A DNA stretch of 64,000 nt from Ctenosaura bakeri. Its lineage: Eukaryota > Chordata > Lepidosauria > Squamata > Iguanidae. This document shows, piece by piece, positions 54,745 to 64,000 of this stretch; position 1 is the first letter of the stretch; each line of letters begins with the position of its first letter. The position numbers were made by a program, and so were the translations under genes. The stretch spans positions 62,001-126,000 of the forward strand of contig CAOLHI010001014.1 of assembly GCA_948474755.1 (NCBI GenBank), in the 5' to 3' direction. The notes beneath the pieces were generated by a model. The model ran no database searches and was not told the origin of the DNA. It was given only the letters and a program-made list of their open reading frames with translations.

Positions 54745-54965
54745 ACTTCACAAATACAGATTCGAGCGATGGCTCCATCCTGTGGCATGCTGGAACTTGT
54801 ATTCTGATGAAGGACTTAGAATTCCCTAGTGTACTTCCTTGAATTCCAGCATTAGAAATCTCAGACTGAGAAATCACAAAATCCACAAATCCCAGAATTC
54901 TACAAGATGGAGTCAGGACAATTGGAGTGCTATGAAGTGGATTCATTTGTGTGATATGGATACAC
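54745..54965. mobile_element. Older MITE class remnant
   Basis: GGCTCCATCCTGTGGCATGC, GACTTAGAATTCCCTAG and AAATCCCAGAATTCTACAAG, then AGTGCTATGAAGTGG, parallel the class at 45235. The ends are worn. Confidence 0.6.
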
Positions 54966-55164
54966 TCACAATTGGCAGGATGATAGTAAAGCAATATGAC
55001 TTTTCAAGAGGAATAAAGGACCTGTAATTCATTCCTTTTTTAAACAGAATAACAATGAGAACTGTCTAAATCCTCAGTATGGGTAAGGTATAGCTTGCCA
55101 ATGAGGTGGGAGTCAGATTTGACTCCCACCCAGCAGTGAACACATGCCTACATTTCAGCTATCC

Positions 55165-55430
55165 CAGTTTTGTAGGACAAGTCCTGATTAATCTTGTCGT
55201 GCCTCACTTTTTTCAGCTGCTTTTAGAATGCCCCAGTTTCTGTCCCCTCTTCCCACTGTCTTCCTTGTTCCTCAACTTACTTTAATAACTACAAACTGAA
55301 TTCAAAGTGCCAAGTCATGTACATTCAATTGACTCATAAAAGGAGAGGAAAAAATCTTCTTGTCCTTCCCAGTTGGTTCAGCCAAAAGTAAACTGCTGCA
55401 ACCTCTCCTAGCTTGTATGCTCTTCTTCAT
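55165..55430 (+). repeat. Unclassified dispersed repeat, pair member 2
   Basis: TCACTTTTTTCAGCTGCTTTT, CAAACTGAATTCAAAGTGCC and AGTAAACTGCTGCAACCTC parallel 31290-31530. Confidence 0.65.
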
Positions 55431-55432
55431 TA

Positions 55433-56286
55433 ATAGTTTTTGCCTTCTTGATGGTATAGTCTGATGATGGTTTGGCACATGCATCCTGTTTTTCATCTGT
55501 GAAATGTTGGGAGGGTATGCACATGGCTGCCATCATCTTAGGTCCGGAGGAAGCATAGTGAACATAGCTTACATGTCCCCATCAGATAATGGGAGAGGAG
55601 ACTGTCTCTCCAGGAAAAGCACCCCATCACTAAGACAAAAGCATTTGTAAGACTGTGAGTTAAAGGGCCTGGAGCTTTGGCAGGTCCATAGCTCAATCAG
55701 AAGTGGTGAGACCACAGCTTCTCCACGAAAGTGCGGACAGCCCAACCAAATATGTGTGATAAGAGCTGGAGCCCAGGGACCTGATCACAGGCAGAAATGC
55801 TTTGCCAGGCATACAGCTCACTCTGGGGTGTGAATAAATGAAAAATTGAAAATAAAAAACTATAAAAGCTAGATCACAGGAGTCTGGTATTGGCAAAGCA
55901 CCCAGCTCTGAATAGTTGGGGAGGAAGAATATATCAAGAAAATATTTTTTTTTCCTCTTGTATTTTTCCTCTATAACAGTAATGATAATGATAATGTGTA
56001 AATAGCACACAATGTAAGGTTGCATATGTGGAGTAAAAGAGGGTAAGGCCCCCCTAGCATCACAAAATAACAAGTCGTGCAGTGAGCTAATTCTTAAAAG
56101 TCATGTTCCAACCTTTACCTAAGGTCAGAGAGAATGACAGGAGTCTTTTTCATGGCTCTCCTCATATTCTCATTCAGTACAGAAGTGGAAGCAGGGTTGT
56201 GATATGTATTAGGAATGCAAGTGGGGCAGACCCAGGGAATCCAGCAGTGATCTCTAATTTGCATATTATAGTACCATCTTAACTAA
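55433..56286. other. Unassigned sequence
   Basis: No gene or recognised repeat. The 126-codon minus frame at 55693-56073 is isoleucine-, tyrosine- and phenylalanine-rich with no known domain. Confidence 0.4.
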
Positions 56287-56288
56287 AG

Positions 56289-56350
56289 GCCCTTTCACCC
56301 TGCCTCAGGACTACTCAAAGTGGTGGTCCCAGGAGCAGTGCTGGTCCTTG
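56289..56350 (+). mobile_element. Left-end scrap of a GGCCC element
   Basis: GGCCCTTTCACCCTGCCTC, then GTGGTCCCAGGAGCAG, resembles the left end at 49568. No right end follows. Confidence 0.45.
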
Positions 56351-56434
56351 ACAAGTTTCCCGGAAGGAAAAAAACAGTTGTAGCCAAAGGACACAAATAC
56401 AGTACCCATCCCTGAGGCACACTGTACTACACAA

Positions 56435-56612
56435 ATGATAGTGGTATGGTTTTATTTTAACTGCCACAACAACATCTTAACCTGGGATTTACAATTCTGA
56501 GAAGGGTAGTTAGAATTCTCAGCCAGAGAGCTCTAGTGTCTCTGACCAAACTGGAAACTCCATTTAAAGTGGAATCATAGTGCCATATCTGTGTAGCGTG
56601 AAAGGATATTGG
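56435..56612. mobile_element. Older MITE class
   Basis: TTAACTGCCACAACAACATC and GAATTCTCAGCCAGAGAGC are followed by TAAAGTGGAATCATAGTGCC and TGTGTAGCGTGAAAGG. The first end is worn. Confidence 0.65.
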
Positions 56613-56667
56613 GAAATGACAAAAGGAAATGAAGAATTGGTCTTGATATCTATGAATGTCTTGGGGC

Positions 56668-56890
56668 CCTTTCACATGATACTATGATCCCAGTTTAACT
56701 GCCATAGCAACGTCCCATGCAATCCTGGAATTTGCAGTTTAGCAAGGGTACTTAGAATTATTAGCAAGAGATCCTTGCCCAGAGAACTGTGGTGACTCAC
56801 CATACTACAAACCTCGGGATTCTGTAGGGTGTTGCCAAGGCAGTTGAAGTGGAATCATAGTGCTTTATTTGTGTAGTATGAAAGTGCCCT
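56668..56890. mobile_element. Older MITE class, complete copy
   Basis: It starts GGCCCTTTCACATGATACTA and ends TGTGTAGTATGAAAGTGCCC. The inner arms are AACTGCCATAGCAACGTCC and GGTGTTGCCAAGGCAGTTG. The ends are of the same GGCCCTTTC type as the other classes. Confidence 0.75.
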
Positions 56891-56895
56891 AAGAA

Positions 56896-57490
56896 GTACA
56901 TGGTTAATTGTAGTCTGATTGTCTGATTTAAAATCTAAATTTTAAACAAGTTATCGAAGGTCCTGAACCTTATCCCCAAACTAGGTTCAGCACCTTGAAG
57001 AGCTGCTTTAAAGTTCATACTAAGACCCAGAACCAGTCCACCACCCCACTTAGGTGGGAGCCACTAGCTGCCATACACTGCTCAGTCCTCCAACAAAGCA
57101 GAATAAGCAGGAGGTTGCTATTTCTGCTGCTGCATCTTAGCATCTGCCACCTGAGGTGGTTTGCTTTTTTCTTTCTCTCTGCTTAATCAGAGGCCTAGCC
57201 TTGCCATCTTCAATAGGAGTGGGAGAATTAGGGCCACTGTTTCTCAAACTGATGCATTTCACAGGTGGCACATGAGAAAAATCCTTTGAGGATCCATTAC
57301 CTTTTCTGACTTGATGTGGGATCTGACACATTTACACCTACAGTAGACAACCAGAGAGGTCTTTCCAAGCTGATGGTGGTCTATACCCAATATCTTAAAT
57401 CAGAACAATCTTAGAGAAAATGAAATTAAATACAGAAAGCTGCTGAGGTAACACTGTTCCTGAACCACTGGTCTCAAGTCAGTTATGGGC
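56896..57490. other. Unassigned sequence
   Basis: No gene or recognised repeat. Confidence 0.45.
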
Positions 57491-57492
57491 CC

Positions 57493-57539
57493 TCTGCTCC
57501 ACTTCATCCTAGTGTGATCATAGGATGAAGTGGAGCAGA
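57493..57539. repeat. Perfect 19-bp hairpin
   Basis: TCTGCTCCACTTCATCCTA at 57493-57511, a 9-base loop GTGTGATCA, and the exact complement at 57521-57539. No terminator-like T-run follows and no repeat family is recognised around it. Confidence 0.85.
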
Positions 57540-57926
57540 ACAGCTCCAGAAAATCTTGGAATAGCCAGAAAGCTCACAAGTGAAAAAACAATACACAGAG
57601 ACAATTTTTGGCTTTGGAAACAATGAAGGTGTTTATAAGCAATTTTTTAAAAAATGTGACTAAAGACAGCTTTTGAAATTGTGTCACTTACTCTATTATT
57701 TCAATTTTTCCTATTCTTGGAAAACTAAATATATCAAAAGACAGCTTCCTTCCCCCACCCTCTTTGGAACACTTTCCCAAAAACAACTGCAACCCAATTT
57801 GCATTTCAGCTTAGCTGAGATGGAGTTGTTCCTACAGTTATTTAAGCACAAAGAAGGACCTAGGTCCCACTGAGTTCTCTTGATTGCACCATATTCACAC
57901 TCTGAAAGGGGGATGGGGTTTCTAAA

Positions 57927-58068
57927 GTAGTCTTTCTCACCCTAGCATGCTCCAGATGTGATGAACTACAGCTCCCAGAATGCCTTAACCAGTGTAGGTA
58001 GACTAGCTGGGGGATTTTGAAAGTTTGTAGTGTACCACATCTGGAGGGCACCAGGTCGGAAAAGTTGT
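57927..58068. mobile_element. hAT-like palindromic MITE
   Basis: CTAGCATGCTCCAGATGTG, then GAACTACAGCTCCCAGAATG, forms the left arm. AGTTTGTAGTGTACCACATC and TGGAGGGCACCAGG form the inverted right arm. This is the clearest member of the 'ctacaactcccag' group in the window. Confidence 0.65.
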
Positions 58069-58070
58069 TG

Positions 58071-59254
58071 TAGCAGGATATGCAAGGATTATGTGTGCTC
58101 ATTCCAGACATCTTATCTATGCTGAGCATCCACCCCTTGCGCTAAGGAATTGCGATCTGTGCACAGACTGTCAAGTCCGCATAGAGCAAGCGGCAATGTC
58201 AGCACAGAACACCAGGTGGCTGTAAGAATTGCCGAACATAAGCCCAGAGGATTTCTGCCACCACTCCTTAAGAGAGGGCCAGATAGCAATCATTTTGTGA
58301 AATATTGGCCAGCTCCATATTTTTTAAAAAAAGAAGCTTACACTTTAGAGCAATCCCACTAGAGAACAAGTTTCACAAAACGTTAGACAGAATAAATAAA
58401 CAGGCTCCAAAACAGTTTTGTAATCCCACACCTAGCGGGGGCCATTGGAATCCAGTTCAACTTACATATGTGAATAGTATTAGATCCCTCACAACCTATC
58501 TCAGACTTTAGCAGTCCTATCAGTTCCAGCTGACTTAAAATGATGGATAAGGCACTTCTTGTTACAGGCAAGGATGGTGAATGGGAGCATTTCCAAGAGC
58601 CTGCAGTCTGTAATGTTCCTTCATAGTACTGAAGTCACAGGCTGTATGTCCAAATCTATCCCACACAATCAGGACACACACACAGTCAAAGAGGCCATTT
58701 CCTTCGGCTGCCATTCACATTAATGTCAGACGATTATGGCTCTTACACAGTCACAACTGGATTATGAATACCTTTTTGAATGGAATTTTAATATCCCATT
58801 TTTAAAAAAGCTACCTCAGCACTGTACAGAACAAAACTTAAAGCAATGAAATATTGTATACATGAAAAAAAAATGTAATAGTAAATGCTAAAAGCAGCAA
58901 TCAAGATCTGAAAGGCACTGAAACATTGTTTTTCCCTACAAAGGCAAGGAAAGGGCAGGGGGAAATTACATAGTCACCTGAGAAGAATGCAGTGTATGTG
59001 TCAGGTTGGGACAGTTCTCACCCAGGACTCTTGTAGAGCTAGTGCTTTTAGAAGTCTGTTTGTTTGTTGATGTAGACCCCACTCAGCCAAAAAGTCTTAC
59101 AAATTGTTAATTTGACAGTTCCCTGCCTTCATGCTTACAATCTAACAATACACAACCCACAAGGAAAGGAGGATGCCAGTGGGAAAGGGGATTAGGTCCA
59201 GCAGATGCTGATTGCTCTTCCCTCCCTCAAAAGCTACAGCAGTGGCAGGTGGAA
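58071..59254. other. Unassigned sequence
   Basis: No gene is recognised. CTGCCTTCATGCTTACAATC near 59123 resembles a common short squamate repeat but is too brief to name. Confidence 0.4.
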
Positions 59255-59258
59255 CATA

Positions 59259-59438
59259 GGCCATTTCTGCACGCGTCTGTTATAGCGCGATGATTCCACT
59301 TTCAACCTCCTATGGAATCCTGGGGTTTGCAGTTTTAGGAGGGACCAGGTGGCCCCTCCCAAAACTGCAAACCCCAGGATTCCATAGGAGGTTGAAAGTG
59401 GAATCATCGCACTATAACAGACGCGTGCAGAAATGGCC
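59259..59438. mobile_element. Palindromic GGCC-ended MITE, near-perfect hairpin
   Basis: It starts GGCCATTTCTGCACGCGTC and ends GACGCGTGCAGAAATGGCC. Flanks ATA and ACA differ at one base. The two arms of about 88 bp match with three differences that I can count, leaving a loop of a few bases. Confidence 0.92.
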
Positions 59439-59441
59439 ACA

Positions 59442-60063
59442 GACAGGGAGCGTTCTATCAGGTGCTGGGACAAAGGCACAATGGAGCTGTGCCTAGCTGC
59501 TGTCATCTCCCTCAGTGATCTCAGCAGTGGAACTTGAAATGAAGCAAGGACAAAGAATTAGTCTCTTTACATGTTATCTGTATGTGATACAAGAGAGCAT
59601 TTTCTGTATCAGGATATATTAGCTAAAACTGACAGTGAGGTCTCTAACATAGAGCTCTGAATGGCCAGAACAACAAATAACTCACAGTGAATTAACTGAT
59701 CCATCAGAGAAGACTTTATTTAGTGGCTGGATCAGTGGACTATCATCATACAGAGTAACTTATGCCATTCTCAGGTCATCTTGTAGCTAGCAGTGGGAGT
59801 AGATTGGAACAGCATGCAGCACTAGCCCTGTTCAGGCATTACTTAACTGGTTTGAGTCTACACACAACCAGAAGAATGCCTAGTCCATGCAAGCAAGAAC
59901 TCTGATCTTCCAGCATCTTTCCTTGCAGAAAAGAATTTCCACATGAACAGGAACTTCTCCTCTTATACCTGTAATTTTCCTTGTGCAAGAATGGGGAGGA
60001 TGGCACTAGGCACTTCCCTGCCCATGTCCCTGTTCAGATTGCATAATGCCCCTGAACAAATGT
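59442..60063. other. Unassigned sequence
   Basis: No gene or recognised repeat. Confidence 0.45.
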
Positions 60064-60065
60064 CA

Positions 60066-60148
60066 ACATGGTATGCCAGGGTTCACATCCTTGCTCAGCC
60101 ATGGAAACCCACACTCTTTTCACCTCAGTGGATGGCAATGGCAAACCT
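60066..60148 (+). mobile_element. tRNA-derived SINE fragment, cut by a CR1 copy
   Basis: GCCAGGGTTCACATCCTTGC is the B-box region. CAGCCATGGAAACCCACAC and GATGGCAATGGCAAACCTC follow as the SINE body, which stops exactly where the CR1 tail begins. Confidence 0.75.
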
Positions 60149-60450
60149 CATAGAATCATAGAGTTGGAAGAGACCACAAGGGCCGTTGAGTCCAACCACC
60201 TGGCATGCAGGAATATACCATCCAGGCACTCCTGATAGATGGCCATCCAGACTCTGTTTAAAACCCTCGAAAGAAAAAGACTCCACCACATTCTGAGGCA
60301 GTGCATTCAACTGTTGAAGCGGTACAGCTTGCTTTACCATTCCAAAGGCAACCTGAAAAACCAGGCTTCCTTTGCCTTCCAATACTTGTTGCTCGGTTCT
60401 ATGGACATCTGTGAGGCTTTTCTTTCCTTCTGCTTGGAATGACTGAACAT
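60149..60450 (-). mobile_element. CR1 LINE 3' fragment, minus strand
   Basis: CATAGAATCATAGAGTTGG, AGAGACCACAAGGGCCG and GAGTCCAACCACCTGGCATG are the reversed CR1 3' untranslated region. GATGGCCATCCAGACTCTG, then CATTCTGAGGCAGTGCATTC, is the reversed ORF2 end. Confidence 0.88.
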
Positions 60451-60461
60451 CTCTCCACATG

Positions 60462-60483
60462 ACACACACACACACACACACAC
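60462..60483. repeat. (AC)n microsatellite
   Basis: About eleven AC units. Confidence 0.95.
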
Positions 60484-60484
60484 T

Positions 60485-61515
60485 TACTTACTGCTCCTTC
60501 TTTCCCCCCTTCCCTTCTGGCTGAATTGTATTGCATTAATAGGCACACACATTGAGACAGATAGCATATTCATAACTATATATTGGACTTCAAAGGAAAT
60601 TGTGCGGTGGGTTTTTAAAAAAGAAAGAAAGAATGAAATGCAAAATTAAGAACAGGAGTGGCCTGAATAGAAATACCTTTTTGTTTTGCTTTGCTGAAAT
60701 CAGAATGTTTCAAAGAAAGTTTTCCAGGAAAACTATTTGAAGTGGTTTTTAAAGAATGTGGCTGCTCTCATATCTGACTTTCAACAAACCTGTGGTACAG
60801 GATGCTATGCATATTGTGCAGCTTTATTTCTCCTTCCTCAGGTATTACAGACTCAGCACTTCCTCACTGTCCAGATGAACTGCTGTCTAAGTGGTTGATC
60901 TTTCCTAGATCACTTGGATTCTGGCAAGTGGTGGTGAGTGGCAGGTTTTTTGTCCTCTGTAAGGATATGTATGGCTTGTTTTGTTATATCCTACCTACCC
61001 TCCAATGAGCTAAAGGTGGCAGACATAGATCTCAAATCACTCCCCTTGTCTCTTAAAACTGTTCAAGTCACTCCCTGGTTTGGTATTGGTGGCCCTCAGG
61101 TGGCTGCAACATGGGAAGCCAATATGTGCTAATTGGGGTTCAGCTTTTATTTGTGTGACCAATTTTTCCTATAAATCCCCAGATGGTTGACTCCTGGGCA
61201 GAAACGTAAAACAAAACAATACTGAAGATTTATTGACTAACGGAAGGTTTAAAACATGAGGCAGGTAAACTGGGTCTATACTTATTTTAATGAAACCATT
61301 TGTTTTAAGATCAGCATAACAACTTCCTTTGCCCTTTCCCTCAGAGAGTGCATTATAGCCCCCGCTCCTATGACAAAACACCCTGCTTCTTGCAAACCAA
61401 GATCCCCATCTCGTCATAATATCATCATCTCATCAGGTCCTCTGGAGCCATTTTTAGTCGTATTTTCATGTATGTTGTATCTTGCTTCAAGCCTTGAGGA
61501 GAGGTGGATTGTTTT
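60485..61515. other. Unassigned sequence
   Basis: No gene is recognised. TATATCCTACCTACCCTCC near 60985 faintly recalls a reversed L2-like tail. Confidence 0.4.
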
Positions 61516-61518
61516 TGT

Positions 61519-61572
61519 TACTATTATTATTATTATTGCTATCATCATCATCATCATCATCATCGTCATCAT
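61519..61572. repeat. (TTA)n(TCA)n microsatellite
   Basis: TATTATTATTATTATTGC is followed by about ten ATC units with one CGTC break. Polyserine and polymethionine open frames across it are artefacts. Confidence 0.95.
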
Positions 61573-61573
61573 T

Positions 61574-61898
61574 TCTGTCTGTCCTTTTCTTGATTGCATT
61601 CCCTCTATTCCTTTTCCCTAGCTCTCCCTCTTATTCTGTCTCCTTGTTTACCTGTCTTATCTCATCCCATCTGACAGTTAAACAGTCAAACTTCTCCTTT
61701 TACAGTCTTCACAGCATCCCAAGGGCTATGATCGGCTGGCTGTACGTTGGCCAGGCAGCCTACTGTCCTGCTTCACAACCCTAAGCTATATTCAGTATTA
61801 ATTGTGCAGTAAAATTTTTTCCACATAAGTGCATCCAGTAATCCAGATACTCCTCTAGGTTTTCTGTTAGAACTTCTTGTTGGATTTTTGTTTCTTAT
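61574..61898. other. Unassigned sequence
   Basis: No gene or recognised repeat. Confidence 0.45.
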
Positions 61899-61899
61899 T

Positions 61900-62050
61900 G
61901 AATTTCTGCTTGTACAGGGTAGGAGAGATTTGCCACCATTTAAATATAGTTTTAAGAATTTCATCAGAGTGTCTGGATTTTTGCTTGTAGAGGATGAGAG
62001 AGAGTTACCACCATTTAAATATAGTTTTAAGACTTTTGTTATCAGTGCAC
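61900..62050 (+). repeat. Two-copy tandem duplication, 75-bp period
   Basis: CCATTTAAATATAGTTTTAAG occurs at 61936 and 62011. CTGCTTGTACAGGGTAGGAG and TTGCTTGTAGAGGATGAGAG precede it in the two copies. Confidence 0.85.
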
Positions 62051-62052
62051 TA

Positions 62053-62562
62053 TGTTCATAGTATAGGTTGTTACTCAGGAACTAGTGATTAGTACTCTTG
62101 CAATGATATAGGGCATCTTCTACTTCCATAGCATAGCACTGAAATTTAGAAGCATTCATATTTGAGATATTTTGTTTTTTGATCAAGTGGGAAACAAAAG
62201 GACCATTTCACAAAAGATCAGAGCTCAGAGGAGTTTAGAAGATGCAATTCGGGGCTGCAACTCAGTTTATACTCAAGATGCATGTGTTTCCCTGGATAGG
62301 AGTAGCCAGAGGGGTAGAATTCCTCCAGTTTCCTGGAATGTCCTTTGTCTGCTCAGCCTATGCTGACCTCCCCTGACCCAAAGTGACACACTTAGGGGTT
62401 GCTGACATCACATTACTTCCTCTACTTCTTTTCAAGTTTAGGCTTCAAAAAAGCTGAAGGCACCTTGGCTGTCTTCCACAAGTGGGGGCAGGGGTGAGCA
62501 GGCACTATTTCTTTACCTATTTAGATATTGGTCAGATCATCATTGTGATTTACACTAGGTCC
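62053..62562. other. Unassigned sequence
   Basis: No gene or recognised repeat. Confidence 0.45.
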
Positions 62563-62564
62563 AG

Positions 62565-62655
62565 CTCCAAAACATGGTTCAAGAACCTGTAGCTCTCCAG
62601 ACAGTGTTGGCCTTGAATTCCCATCAGCCCCAGCCAATAGCTAGGGTGAGGGGGG
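62565..62655. repeat. hAT-like repeat fragment
   Basis: GAACCTGTAGCTCTCCAGAC, then GAATTCCCATCAGCCCCAGCC, is one arm of a 'ccctccagatg...ccatcagcc' hAT-like MITE. The second arm is absent, cut shortly before the GGCC-ended MITE at 62661. Confidence 0.5.
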
Positions 62656-62660
62656 TTATA

Positions 62661-62841
62661 GGCCATTTCCACACTAGACTGTTATCACACTTATTATTCC
62701 ACTTTCAACATCCTACGGAATCCTGGGATTTGCAGTTTAGGGAGGGGCCGGTCGGCCCCTCCCTAAACTGCAAACCCAAGGATTCCATAGGATGTTGAAA
62801 GTGGAATAATAGTGCTATAACAGTCTAGTGCAGAAATGGCC
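62661..62841. mobile_element. Palindromic GGCC-ended MITE, near-perfect hairpin
   Basis: It starts GGCCATTTCCACACTAGAC and ends GTCTAGTGCAGAAATGGCC. The arms meet at GGGGCCGGTCGGCCCC, itself palindromic. Flanks ATA and TCA do not give a clear duplication. Confidence 0.9.
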
Positions 62842-62842
62842 T

Positions 62843-64000
62843 CAGTCCAAGCATCTGGAGAATCAGTTCCCTCCCTGCTGCTCTAGGGACTGTAGATGAT
62901 CAGTAAAGTAAAGTTCTTTAGCTGTTTCAGACACTCAATAGAGCGGAGAAACATGAGGCAGCTTAGGAATATGCATAGCTACTGTCCTGAAACAGAGTAG
63001 TGTTAGCAGTGACAGTTTATTGCTGGGTTGTTGTAGAACATGACTCCTAATACTCTGAGCTTCTGATTTACCAGTGCTGATTCAATGTTAACTTATTGAT
63101 GGGAGACTGAGCATATTATTCCTGCTTTTCTTCTCTGGGATGATTAAAGGAAATGGTTCTGAATGCTAATGAGGTAATTATTTAAAACAATGGATTGTGA
63201 CAGAATAGATGGTTCTTCCTCTGGCAGATTCAGGTTTCTGATACAAATGTTACTTTTTTTTTTACTGATAAATCTTCCATAGCTGTTATATGTCTTAATG
63301 CCTTTGATATCTGCTAGGATGAAGACATAAAGGCCAGAATCCTGTATGAGAGTTATTTCTCTGTAAGTAGACTTACATCTGGTAGAATTAGAATCGGGTA
63401 GTTGTGTAACATCTGTATCCAGTGAAGTAGTGCCATTACATAACTATATAGAGGAACCAGTAAAGTGACTGATGCACATTGGGATTGATGTGCTACAGTC
63501 TTCAATGTGATATACTCTCCTGATGTGCAACAAGACACCGGTGAGGGAGTTTTGAAGTCCATCGAGTTCCAGCAATGTGCATCGAATGCTTCTACTGGTG
63601 TCCCATTACGTATCTTCACAAATCAGCAGCAGGGTTACTTAGCACCTCTGCTGTGTACTTAGGTATACATAAGGTTACATTATGCAGATGGTGATACAGG
63701 ATTCCAGCCAAAGATAATATCCTTTTTTGCTGTTTTTATTTCTTAAGATTGCAAGTTTATATTCTACTGTTGGTTATTAAATTTGATTTCTTGGTTAAGT
63801 CAGTCTCTGTGATCTAATTTGTGAGAACCTAACCTTACATCATCCAGTTTAAATGCCTCCCTCTTTTGCCAAGTTACTAGCAAAGTGTGTATTAACAATT
63901 GAACTGAATAGGCTAAGAAAAGGGAGCTGCCAGATTTTAGTCAGTACTTCCCTCAGATCATACAAATAAAGGAACCTGTTGTCCCCCTGTTGAATGAGTT
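62843..64000. other. Unassigned sequence
   Basis: No gene or recognised repeat to the end of the window. Confidence 0.45.

Noticed and set aside
55655..55675. AAAGGGCCTGG as another right end of a GGCCC transposon
   Set aside because: The expected GCGG/GCAG just before it is absent and no left end was found upstream.
58688..58710. GGCCATTTCCTTCGG as a left end of a GGCC MITE
   Set aside because: No following CACTA-type subterminal sequence and no matching right end.
61482..61784. Open frame with polyleucine and polyserine
   Set aside because: Translation of the (TTA)n(TCA)n microsatellite.
1..64000. CRISPR array, bacterial operon or viral genome
   Set aside because: Repeat content is entirely vertebrate-type; no regularly spaced direct repeats and no dense coding were seen.

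Overview
The window looks like gene-poor nuclear DNA from a squamate reptile, probably an iguanian-type lizard. I found no host protein-coding exon, no functional tRNA or rRNA gene and no CRISPR array. The organism call rests on the mix of repeats: CR1 LINEs with ATTCTATG-type 3' tails, an L2-like LINE, a tRNA-derived SINE ending in (CAA)n, 5S-rRNA-derived SINEs, a Squam1-like SINE, a decayed Penelope-like element, solo retroviral LTRs and very many small non-autonomous DNA transposons. I infer that it is intergenic or intronic sequence.

Layout. 1-6 kb: mostly unassigned sequence with LTR-like, Tigger-like and L2-like fragments. 6.4-8.1 kb: a 5'-truncated CR1 LINE split by a 429-bp DNA transposon (target duplication TTG). 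9-10.2 kb: a nested pair of transposons of the GGCCC-ended family. 12-20 kb: scattered MITEs, SINEs, a Tigger-like element and the first of four solo LTRs (14906-15792). 24.1-26.95 kb: a Penelope-like element (reverse transcriptase plus nuclease remnant) cut by a solo LTR with target duplication TATC. 27-28.6 kb: two CR1 remnants facing away from each other. 28.8-29.65 kb: a third LTR. 33-40.3 kb: more GGCCC elements, LTR-like remnants, SINEs and microsatellites. 41-50 kb: the densest transposon cluster, with the fourth LTR (43518-44382) and several nested insertions. 50-64 kb: sparse, with two nearly perfect 180-bp hairpin MITEs at 59.3 and 62.7 kb.

The most coherent story is a large, varied group of non-autonomous DNA transposons. 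They share ends of the type GGCCCTTTYCGCAC and 3-bp target duplications, tentatively PIF/Harbinger-like. About twenty-five copies or fragments fall into several size and composition classes. Seven copies of one class keep an internal stem-loop (CATTTTCG...CGAAAATG), and at least one pairing position has changed on both sides together. One copy (45315-45978) is a mobile CpG-island-like sequence. The nested insertions give a relative order: CR1, Penelope and an older MITE class first; GGCCC elements and LTRs later; a small hAT-like MITE last within one GGCCC element.

No transposase gene was seen in the window, so these elements must depend on an enzyme encoded elsewhere. Family names are from memory of sequence style, not from a database search.
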